This document shows positions 1 to 6,630 of a stretch of 8,997 bases of DNA, in pieces. Origin of the DNA: Chitinophagales bacterium. GTDB lineage: Bacteria; Bacteroidota; Bacteroidia; Chitinophagales; CAIODY01. Numbering within the stretch: position 1 is the first letter of the stretch; each line of letters opens with the position of its first letter. The stretch is from NCBI GenBank assembly GCA_023251415.1, contig JAHEYX010000105.1, positions 1 through 8,997 of the forward strand, read 5' to 3'. The position numbers and the translations under genes were made by a program. The notes under the pieces are model-generated. The model worked only from the letters and a program-made list of their open reading frames with translations. It had not been told where the DNA came from and made no database searches.

Positions 1-2546
1 CGTATGCGCAAGGGTTATTTCGGTATGATTACGTCCATGAAAAAAGTTTACCGTATGTAAAATTTCCAATCATTAAGCCGTCAAAGGATATCATTATTAA
101 TCGAATATTGGAAGATCGTAAACACCGGATTTGGATTTTATGTCGAGATGTAATTTATCAATATGATCGACAAAAGCATCAAGTAATCACGGTTAAGCAA
201 CCCCGATTGCCGGAAAAATCAGCCGCTAAACTTCACCTCAATCAAATTGAAGAAGATTTAAACGGGCAATTATGGATTTCGGCAGTAAATTTCGGCTTAA
301 TCTGTTTTAACCCTGAAAACCAGTGCTATCGCTATTTTGATTATCAAGAACAATTGCCCAACTCCAGATTAAGTAAAACCATTAATACCATGGTGATTGA
401 TAAATTCAATCGAATTTGGGCTAGCTCGTGGCGAAATGGCGTTTTCTGTTTTGATATTACTCGTGAAAAATACAGCTTACTTACCTACCAAGAAAAGGAT
501 ACGAATTCGATAACCAGTAATTTGGCAAGTACAATCAGTAAAGCACCGAACGGTGATGTTTGGATTGCAACATTTGGTGGTATTACTCGGCTGCATTTTT
601 TGCCAAATGGAAACTTTCAACTCAAGAATTACACTACAGAAAACGGTTTGATGACCGACAATATTTTTGAAGTACTGGCTTATACCGATTCTTCAATTTG
701 GTTTACATCTTCATCGGGCTTGTCGAATATGAATTTAAAACCGTTTAAATTGGCGAATTATAATTTTGAAGACGGCATCGTTGATGAATACAGTTTGTTA
801 TCCTTTAGTGTTTCCGATGATGGAGAAATATACATGGGTGGACGAGCCGGTTTTTACAAATTTAATCCAAAACTTGTTGGACAAAATAACTTGCCGCTTC
901 CTTTGGTGATAAATAGTTTTAAAGTGTTGGATAAAGAAGTGGCGTTGCATACGCTGAAAGACCGCGATGGGGTTGTACAATTAAATTGGAAGCAAAATTT
1001 TATTTCGTTTGATTTTGGTGTACTGGATTTTTCGGCACCTGAAAAGATTTATTTTTCATATCAACTGCAAGGGTTTGACAAAGATTGGGTAGAATCGGGT
1101 AGTAGAAGGTATTGCAGTTATACTAATTTAAAAGGAGGGGATTATGTTTTTAGAATGCGCGCCAAAGGAGCTGATGGGCATTGGAGTAAACCTTTGGAAG
1201 TAAAAATACACATTGCAACGCCCTTTTGGAAAACCATTTGGTTTAGTTGCATTTTGGTTTTATTAATTGCTGCTATTGTGTATTTGTTTGTACGTTGGCG
1301 TATTGCGCAATTGGAAGAAAGCAATGCAAAAATTAACGCGATTAATGATTTAAAGAACCAGGAAATGCAACGGCAATTGGTGTTAGAAAAAATCAACAGT
1401 TATTTTGCTACTTCTGTGGCATCACTTAATTCAATTGATGATGTATTGTGGGATGTGGCGAAAAACTTGATTGGTAAATTGGGTTTTGAAGATTGCATGA
1501 TTTATATGTGGAATGATGATTACACCAAATTAATCCAAAAAGCCGGTTATGGCCCGAAAGGCTACATTGAAGAAATTAATAAAATGTTTTTTGATGTAGA
1601 ATTAGGTCAAGGTGTAGTGGGCTATGTTGCCTTGCATAAAGAGGCTGTAATAATACCGGATACCAGCATCGACGAACGTTATCGCGTTGATGAAATGGCG
1701 CGTGAAAGTGAAATTACCGTTCCGATATTGCACAATGGAGAGTTGATTGGTATTATCGATTCAGAAAGTTCGCAGAAGAATTTTTACACCACACAACATT
1801 TGCAGTTGCTCAATACCATTTCGGTTTTAATTGCCAATAAAATTGAAAGTTTACGGGCCAATCAAGCCATTCAGCAACAAAAAGTGAAGATGCTGGAATT
1901 GAATGAACTGCTTACCAAAAGCGAATTAACGGCATTGCGTACGCAAATGAGTCCGCATTTTATTTTTAATTGTTTGAATTCAATTAATCGTTATGTGGTA
2001 AAGAATGAGCCTATAAAAGCAAGTACTTATATTACCAAGTTTTCTGAATTGATTCGATTGATTTTAGAAAATTCAACCCACCGATTTGTTGCTTTATCGG
2101 ATGAATTAAAAGCCTTAGGATTGTATTTGGAAATGGAAGCCATGCGTTTCGAAAATAAATTTGAATTTGCGATTGAGTTAAATGAAAATGTAAATGTTCA
2201 TGCCATACGAATTCCACCTTTGCTTATTCAGCCTTATGTTGAAAATGCGATATGGCATGGATTGATGCATAAAGAAACACCGGGTCATTTATGGATACGC
2301 ATTCATACGGAACAAGATTTATTGTGGTGCGAAATTGAGGATGATGGTATTGGTCGTGAAAAATCGCAAGCATTAAAACTAAATTCAGTGTACAACAAAA
2401 AATCGTTAGGTATGCAATTGACTACTGAACGCATACAATTATTGAATCAAAATTCGGAACACCAAACCAGTATACAAATTATTGATTTAGCGGATGAAAA
2501 TGGTATTGCGTGCGGCACTAAAATTATTCTTCGCCTACTTGTATAA
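1..2546 (+). CDS. Sensor histidine kinase, propeller/Y_Y_Y/GAF/LytS type (5' end missing)
   Basis: The reading frame is open from base 3, so the gene begins left of the window; the TTG at 108 is internal, not a start. Visible order: beta-propeller blades with repeated W/Y motifs (RIWI near 126, QLWI near 270, RIWA near 411, DVWI near 552, SIWF near 693, EIYM near 826), preceded by a GLFRYD blade end; a Y_Y_Y domain at about 980-1190 (YQLQGFDKDW); one hydrophobic membrane segment at about 1225-1295; a short coiled coil; a GAF domain at about 1400-1850; and a LytS-type kinase core. The core has the phospho-acceptor motif SPHFIFN (His codon 1956-1958), N-box ENAIWHG near 2240, DDGIGR near 2340 and a closing SLGMQLTTERIQLL. 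By family knowledge the propeller senses a periplasmic ligand and the cytoplasmic kinase phosphorylates a separate regulator, most likely the gene 20 bases downstream. There is no fused receiver domain. The ligand cannot be read from sequence. Confidence 0.95.
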   Translation, partial: YAQGLFRYDYVHEKSLPYVKFPIIKPSKDIIINRILEDRKHRIWILCRDVIYQYDRQKHQVITVKQPRLPEKSAAKLHLNQIEEDLNGQLWISAVNFGLICFNPENQCYRYFDYQEQLPNSRLSKTINTMVIDKFNRIWASSWRNGVFCFDITREKYSLLTYQEKDTNSITSNLASTISKAPNGDVWIATFGGITRLHFLPNGNFQLKNYTTENGLMTDNIFEVLAYTDSSIWFTSSSGLSNMNLKPFKLANYNFEDGIVDEYSLLSFSVSDDGEIYMGGRAGFYKFNPKLVGQNNLPLPLVINSFKVLDKEVALHTLKDRDGVVQLNWKQNFISFDFGVLDFSAPEKIYFSYQLQGFDKDWVESGSRRYCSYTNLKGGDYVFRMRAKGADGHWSKPLEVKIHIATPFWKTIWFSCILVLLIAAIVYLFVRWRIAQLEESNAKINAINDLKNQEMQRQLVLEKINSYFATSVASLNSIDDVLWDVAKNLIGKLGFEDCMIYMWNDDYTKLIQKAGYGPKGYIEEINKMFFDVELGQGVVGYVALHKEAVIIPDTSIDERYRVDEMARESEITVPILHNGELIGIIDSESSQKNFYTTQHLQLLNTISVLIANKIESLRANQAIQQQKVKMLELNELLTKSELTALRTQMSPHFIFNCLNSINRYVVKNEPIKASTYITKFSELIRLILENSTHRFVALSDELKALGLYLEMEAMRFENKFEFAIELNENVNVHAIRIPPLLIQPYVENAIWHGLMHKETPGHLWIRIHTEQDLLWCEIEDDGIGREKSQALKLNSVYNKKSLGMQLTTERIQLLNQNSEHQTSIQIIDLADENGIACGTKIILRLLV

Positions 2547-2566
2547 CAACCACAAAATTACTGCTT

Positions 2567-3313
2567 ATGATTACTTGTATTATTATTGATGATGAAGGAC
2601 ATAGCCTCGAAATGCTGGAATGGCTGATCCGCACCTATTGCCCGAATGTGCAAATTGAAGCGCTGTGTAATTCAGGTGAGAAGGGCATCGAAGCTATTAA
2701 AAAGTTCAATCCGGATATTGTGTTTCTGGATATCGATATGCCGGGAATGAGTGGGTTTGATATGTTAGAAAAATTAGATCAAATTAATTTTAATGTGGTG
2801 TTTACTACGGCACATGATAAGTTTGCTATACGCGCATTTAATTACAGTGCCTTACATTTTTTATTAAAGCCGGTAAATGCCGACATGTTGCAAGAAACAG
2901 TACGTCGAGCAGAAGGACGTAAAATGATTCCTCAAAAGGCGCAATTTGATCTTTTATTACAATCCATACGCAATACTACTAAAACCGTTCAACGTATTGC
3001 GCTTTCGTCGGGTGACGGCTTAGTGTTTGTGCCGGTGAGTGATATCATGTATTGTCAAGCCGATAGTAATTACACCAAAGTGATTTTAGCCAATGGGCAA
3101 AAAATAGTGGTACCTAAAACACTAAAAGATATTGATGAAACCATTAGTGGCCCCGATTTTTTCAGAATACATCACAGTTATCTCATCAATATTAATTACA
3201 TTAAGAAATATGTTAGAGGGGACGGTGGTTACGTTGTAATGAACGATAATACCGATGTGCCAATTAGCAGAAATAAGCGCGAAGAATTTTTTGAATTATT
3301 TTCAAAGTTATAA
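2567..3313 (+). CDS. Response regulator, REC-LytTR (LytR/AlgR family)
   Basis: A 248-residue protein with the usual two-domain layout of this family. The N-terminal receiver domain (about residues 1-115) has the acidic pair D8/D9, the phospho-acceptor D55 in FLDIDMPG, the conserved TTA at 80-82 and K101 in LLKP. The C-terminal LytTR DNA-binding domain (about 150-248) shows the typical DIMYCQADSNYTKV, KTLKDID, FFRIHHSYLIN and VPISRNKREEF signatures. The ATG lies 20 bases after the kinase stop, so the two genes are almost certainly co-transcribed and form a two-component pair. No Shine-Dalgarno sequence precedes the ATG, as is normal in Bacteroidota. LytTR proteins bind short direct repeats; the region just downstream (3322-3344) carries a candidate repeat, but that link is inference. 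Confidence 0.95.
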   Translation: MITCIIIDDEGHSLEMLEWLIRTYCPNVQIEALCNSGEKGIEAIKKFNPDIVFLDIDMPGMSGFDMLEKLDQINFNVVFTTAHDKFAIRAFNYSALHFLLKPVNADMLQETVRRAEGRKMIPQKAQFDLLLQSIRNTTKTVQRIALSSGDGLVFVPVSDIMYCQADSNYTKVILANGQKIVVPKTLKDIDETISGPDFFRIHHSYLININYIKKYVRGDGGYVVMNDNTDVPISRNKREEFFELFSKL

Positions 3314-3321
3314 GCGATAAT

Positions 3322-3390
3322 AAGTTGTTGATTCAAGCGTTGATAAGTGCGTATAGTAATTATATTTGCACAATTCTAAACTGTATCAAC
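3322..3390. repeat. GTTGAT direct repeats and inverted ATCAAC around the promoter
   Basis: GTTGAT occurs at 3327-3332 and again at 3339-3344 (12 bases start to start), each preceded by AAG a few bases before. The second copy overlaps the predicted -33 element. Its extended form GTTGATA (3339-3345) recurs inverted as TATCAAC at 3384-3390, in the predicted 5' untranslated leader. The arrangement could be an operator for the adjacent LytTR regulator or another factor, but LytTR sites usually repeat at about two helical turns, and repeats this short arise by chance in AT-rich DNA. Confidence 0.3.
3339..3368 (+). promoter_or_regulatory. Bacteroidota -33/-7 promoter for the T9SS gene
   Basis: TATATTTG at 3361-3368 matches the Bacteroidota -7 consensus TAnnTTTG exactly, and GTTG at 3339-3342 fits the -33 element with 18 bases between them (19 is usual). 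This would start transcription about 25 bases before the ATG at 3399, so the secreted-protein gene can be expressed independently of the kinase/regulator pair. I see no terminator hairpin between 3313 and this promoter, so read-through from upstream is also possible. Confidence 0.6.
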
Positions 3391-3398
3391 TCTCTTAT

Positions 3399-4388
3399 AT
3401 GAAATTAAAATTCGCACTGCTTATTTGTGTTCTTTCAGTCTTAACAATTCGTCTGCAAGCTCAACCGGATGGTAAAGTTTTAACAGTGTTTAATCAAGCT
3501 TATGTTCCGTTATCAAACGCAACAGTTATTTCACCTGCTCTGTGGGATGATTTTAATGCTAAAATCCCATTAGGATTTACTTATAAATTAATGGGGCAAA
3601 CCACTGATACCTTATATTTTAGTGCCTCTCAACTTGGAGGAGATCTATTGGTTAATTTGAAGGACCAAACGAACTTAGTAGGAACATTTGCCGATTTTCT
3701 TGAAAGTGCTAACAATCCCATTGGTTCTACTGTTAGTTATAGTATCGATGCTTCCGGAAATAAGAAGATTGCCAAAGTACAATGGCAAAATGCAGCTTTA
3801 TATGATGACCCCAATTTAACCGACTCGATTAATTTACAAATTTGGATTTATGAAGGCACCAACGATGTGGAGTTTAGAATAGGACCAAACTATGTAGCTG
3901 ATTTAGCAACGGACTTATTGATAAATCCATTCTTTGGCTTAGCTAAGAATATTGATACGCTTAATTATACGGTTGATTCGATTTATTTTGCTTTAACAGC
4001 AAGTCCTGCTGTAATCGGCAATATGGATTCTGTTCAGTTTGATAATGCCATAAATGCAAATCTTTCCTCCATTGGTCTTACAACTAGCGCTTACCCGGCA
4101 GCAGGTACTGTATTTCGTTATGCTACTCCGCAAATCAATGCAGTAGGAAATGTTGAATTAAATGCTGCTATTAGTTTGTCTAGTTTAGCTCATGACCAAC
4201 TGCTTGTTCAAAATAAAAGTAATACAGCTTATCAAATGAATATATACAATATGCAAGGAAATTTGTTGTATCAACAAGCGCTAACTACAAACGCAACGGT
4301 ATCAACGGCTGAGTGGCCGGCGGCGCAGTATATTGTAGTTTTTACTACAGATCAACAAAAAGTTGCTTATAAGTTTAACAAGCAATAA
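3399..4388 (+). CDS. Secreted protein with T9SS type A sorting domain
   Basis: Start chosen at ATG 3399 (329 residues): it directly opens a signal peptide (MKLKFALLICVLSVLTIRLQAQ, with cleavage likely around QAQ), and it lies just after a -33/-7 promoter; the frame extends upstream only to an unlikely TTG at 3366. The mature part (residues about 23-250) is a predicted beta-rich domain. Features such as IPLGFTYKLMG, KVQWQNA and INLQIWIYEGTNDVEFRIG (about 127-164) recall the beta-sandwich domains with a GF.F and QxxLYEG..IEFrYG pattern that are common in T9SS cargo, sometimes described as nidogen-like. The last 75-80 residues look like a type A sorting domain (LLVQNKSN, IYNMQGNLLYQQ, AAQYIVVFTT, ending KFNKQ), which by family knowledge directs export across the outer membrane and anchoring or release. 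No catalytic motif is visible; adhesion or surface coating is a guess. Confidence 0.85.
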   Translation: MKLKFALLICVLSVLTIRLQAQPDGKVLTVFNQAYVPLSNATVISPALWDDFNAKIPLGFTYKLMGQTTDTLYFSASQLGGDLLVNLKDQTNLVGTFADFLESANNPIGSTVSYSIDASGNKKIAKVQWQNAALYDDPNLTDSINLQIWIYEGTNDVEFRIGPNYVADLATDLLINPFFGLAKNIDTLNYTVDSIYFALTASPAVIGNMDSVQFDNAINANLSSIGLTTSAYPAAGTVFRYATPQINAVGNVELNAAISLSSLAHDQLLVQNKSNTAYQMNIYNMQGNLLYQQALTTNATVSTAEWPAAQYIVVFTTDQQKVAYKFNKQ

Positions 4389-4407
4389 AGTGTAATCATT
4401 CGACAAT

Positions 4408-4446
4408 AAAAAAAAGCAACAGTGTTAATGCTGTTGCTTTTTTTTT
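4408..4446. terminator. Bidirectional intrinsic terminator
   Basis: Perfect hairpin: GCAACAG (4416-4422), an 8-base loop, CTGTTGC (4431-4437), flanked by eight A on the left and nine T on the right. The A and T tracts extend the pairing and give a U-run in either direction. It lies between convergent genes, 20 bases after the T9SS gene stop and 16 bases beyond the aspartate kinase stop, so it can end both transcripts. Confidence 0.93.
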
Positions 4447-4461
4447 ATTATTTGGTTGGAA

Positions 4462-5724
4462 TTAATTGGCGATAACCAGTTGTGCTGTTGATCTGCTTTT
4501 TTGTTCCAATAAAATTTGTTTTCCTTCGGTTAGAGCGGCTATGGTGTTTTCTGTATAATGACGTATGGTCAACAACCAAACATTAGCATTCATCACTACT
4601 TGGTAATTTTCTTGTAGTTTCTTAATTAATAAAGCAACACGTTCATTATTATCGACCACCACAGAAAAACTGATGGCACTATTCTGCATCATGTTGATTC
4701 GAATTCTAAAGAAGGCAAATTCGTTAAAGATTTTTGTCAATTGTTTTTCCGCAATAAAGGCAAAACTTTTATCTGAAATGGAAATTAAAGCTTGTTCTTG
4801 TTTCCAAACTTTTACCGGCGGATAAGCAATGATTTGTTCGTAATCGACAATCCAGGTACCTTCATGATCGGGATGGATAAACGAACGCACATTCAAAGCT
4901 ATTTTTTTATTTTGTAATGGCTTGATGGTTTTTGGGTGAATTACTTTAGCTCCATAATAAGTCATTTCTATAGCTTCACGGTAACTTAATTTTGGAATGA
5001 TAACCGCATCCGAAAACTGTTTTGGATCGGCATTCATTACCCCATCAACATCCTTCCAAATGATCATTTTTTCGGCATTGAGGCAATAACTTAAAATCGA
5101 AGCGGTATAATCACTCCCTTCTCTGCCAAGTGTGGTATAAAAGCCTGTTTGACTTTGTCCAATAAAACCTTGTGTAATTATTATTTCTTGATGGGCTAAT
5201 AACGAAGGAATAATTTTATTTACTGCAGTAGCGGTTGCATCCCAATCTACATTAACATCCCTGTAATTATCATCAGTTTTTATTATTTCGGCAGCATGCA
5301 ACCACTTTGCTTTTAAACCTGATTTTTCTGCGAAACGCGTTACTATCGCTGAACTGAACAATTCACCCCAACCAACAATTTGATCATAATGAAAATCATA
5401 ATTCGAAGTTGGTTTTGCTTGAAGATTATGTTCAAATTTGCGAAACAATTCTTCGTAGATGGCTAAGCCGCTGGTATCTACCCCAAATAAATCGGTTAAC
5501 AGTTCTTCATGGGTAGTATGAATTTGATCTAACCAATAGGCTACTTGATCTGTTTGATTAAACCAAGCCTTACACAATTGTTCCATGGAATTGGTTACTT
5601 TGCCTAGTGCCGATATCACTACAATCGGTTTTAATTGTCGATTGTTTTCAATAATTTGAATTACGTTTCTAATTCCTTCTGCATCTTTAATACTTGCTCC
5701 TCCAAATTTAAATATAGTATACAT
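4462..5724 (-). CDS. lysC: Aspartate kinase (monofunctional)
   Basis: Phosphorylates L-aspartate with ATP to 4-phospho-L-aspartate (EC 2.7.2.4), the first step toward lysine/diaminopimelate, threonine and methionine; cytoplasmic. 420 residues, a typical length for the single-function enzyme. The amino acid kinase domain fills residues 1 to about 295: KFGGAS at 6-11 (KFGGTS in many relatives), GWGELFS with E121, GREGSD at 200-205, WKDVDGVMNADP at 223-234, and YGAKVIHPKT at 257-266. Two ACT-like regions follow: about 312-375 (ALISISDKSFAFI) and a short one at about 382-420, the usual site of allosteric feedback. There is no homoserine dehydrogenase fusion. It is alone on its strand between a shared terminator and a divergent promoter region, so probably monocistronic. 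The symbol lysC is by function; which amino acid inhibits it cannot be read here. Confidence 0.93.
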   Translation of the reverse strand: MYTIFKFGGASIKDAEGIRNVIQIIENNRQLKPIVVISALGKVTNSMEQLCKAWFNQTDQVAYWLDQIHTTHEELLTDLFGVDTSGLAIYEELFRKFEHNLQAKPTSNYDFHYDQIVGWGELFSSAIVTRFAEKSGLKAKWLHAAEIIKTDDNYRDVNVDWDATATAVNKIIPSLLAHQEIIITQGFIGQSQTGFYTTLGREGSDYTASILSYCLNAEKMIIWKDVDGVMNADPKQFSDAVIIPKLSYREAIEMTYYGAKVIHPKTIKPLQNKKIALNVRSFIHPDHEGTWIVDYEQIIAYPPVKVWKQEQALISISDKSFAFIAEKQLTKIFNEFAFFRIRINMMQNSAISFSVVVDNNERVALLIKKLQENYQVVMNANVWLLTIRHYTENTIAALTEGKQILLEQKSRSTAQLVIAN

Positions 5725-5746
5725 ATCGTTTTGAGTTTAGTAGTTT

Positions 5747-5754
5747 GCAAGATA
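5747..5754 (-). promoter_or_regulatory. Possible -7 element for aspartate kinase
   Basis: On the minus strand this reads TATCTTGC, close to the TAnnTTTG consensus but one base short, 22 bases before the aspartate kinase ATG. A matching -33 TTG is not clear. The site fits the expected place for the only promoter of this gene, but the match is weak. Confidence 0.3.
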
Positions 5755-5793
5755 CAAATTTACTTTGCATGAACGATTTGATTTATTTCAGGG

Positions 5794-5823
5794 TTGCTTT
5801 TCGTTTTTTTAGTAGTACTTTCG
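5794..5823 (+). promoter_or_regulatory. Possible -33/-7 promoter for the barrel gene
   Basis: TTG (5794-5796), 19 bases, then TACTTTCG (5816-5823) gives the ideal Bacteroidota spacing with one mismatch in the -7 box. It would leave a leader of only a few bases before ATG 5832. A competing -7-like TACTTTGC at 5761-5768 would give a leader of about 60 bases but has no well-spaced -33. Either may be the real one. Confidence 0.35.
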
Positions 5824-5831
5824 GGATTACT

Positions 5832-6626
5832 ATGAGAAAACAACTTATTTATTTGATTTCGATTTGTTTGCTTACAGCTACTACGAAAGCACAATCCTTT
5901 AGCGGAATTAATTTGCGTATCATTGGTCCTTTTGGTTCACAAAATAATGTGCAACGCGTTCCTGATAAGAATTTTAATGGTCTACAGTCCAAAGTAACGG
6001 TGAGTTTGCTTGGTGGCGCAATTGCACCGGAATGGCAATTGAAATCCTCCTATGTTCGTACTTATGTAGGATACTCCCAACAGCATATTCAATACGCACA
6101 ACAATACCTTAGTGCAACCGGAGGGAATTATTCATTTAATCAAAAAATAGCGGCAACTGCAATGGAAATTGGTTTGGGTTGGTATAAACGAAATCCGGTG
6201 TTTTCTCCTTTTCTGATTCAATATGGATTTACCGGCTTACTGGATGCATCACAACAAAACAGTTATTATGAGCAAATTAATTCAACGCATCCGAATGGTG
6301 TTTATAAAAGTACTGAAAAACAAAATGGACCGCTTTTTTACAGCATGAGTTTACTGTTTAATACCGGTTTATATTATCCGATTTATAAAAATATTTTAAT
6401 CGGATTGGAATTTGAAAATGGGCTTGCTTTCGCTTATCAAAACGGAAAGCAAAAACTTACTATTGATGAATATGACAGTAATGGAAATTCACTTAGTACA
6501 TACAGTGGCACGAGTACTGTTGACTACAAAGCTGTCGGTCGTAGTTTTTACAACATGTATTTAACTGTTCACTATACCGTTAATCATGCAGCTAAAAAGG
6601 CAGTGAACGCCAAGCGAATGGATTAG
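5832..6626 (+). CDS. Predicted outer-membrane beta-barrel protein, unknown function
   Basis: I do not recognise a specific family. With the start at ATG 5832 the product has 264 residues and opens with a clean signal peptide (MRKQLIYLISICLLTATTKA, cleavage before QS). An in-frame ATG at 5769 would add 21 residues in front and bury the signal peptide, so it is less likely. The mature protein is rich in alternating aromatic/hydrophobic strands separated by polar turns with G, N, Q, Y and S, for example WQLKSSYVRTYVGYSQQ, AMEIGLGWYKRNPVFSPFLI and NILIGLEFENGLAFAYQNG, as in small 8-stranded outer-membrane barrels of Bacteroidota. Aromatic residues recur in the last strand (SFYNMYLTVHYTV), but the chain ends in a basic tail (AAKKAVNAKRMD) rather than the terminal aromatic residue of classical porins. 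No enzyme motif is visible. It diverges from the aspartate kinase and converges with the ACMSD gene with 4 bases between stops. Confidence 0.75.
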   Translation: MRKQLIYLISICLLTATTKAQSFSGINLRIIGPFGSQNNVQRVPDKNFNGLQSKVTVSLLGGAIAPEWQLKSSYVRTYVGYSQQHIQYAQQYLSATGGNYSFNQKIAATAMEIGLGWYKRNPVFSPFLIQYGFTGLLDASQQNSYYEQINSTHPNGVYKSTEKQNGPLFYSMSLLFNTGLYYPIYKNILIGLEFENGLAFAYQNGKQKLTIDEYDSNGNSLSTYSGTSTVDYKAVGRSFYNMYLTVHYTVNHAAKKAVNAKRMD

Positions 6627-6630
6627 TTTA

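Noticed and set aside
108..110. TTG as the start of the kinase gene
   Set aside because: The frame is open to the left edge and the extra residues continue the propeller repeat (GLFRYD), so this is an internal codon.
798..980. Short minus-strand open frame
   Set aside because: Antisense to the conserved propeller part of the kinase; no promoter or family resemblance.
1142..1396. Open frame of 84 codons on the minus strand
   Set aside because: It lies wholly inside the kinase gene, opposite its membrane segment; its hydrophobic look is a shadow of that segment.
2032..2217. Short minus-strand open frame
   Set aside because: Antisense to the conserved kinase core; no independent evidence for a gene.
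4262..4276. TTGTTG/CAACAA near-palindrome as an operator or terminator
   Set aside because: It lies within the sorting-domain coding sequence and is imperfect; likely codon-driven.
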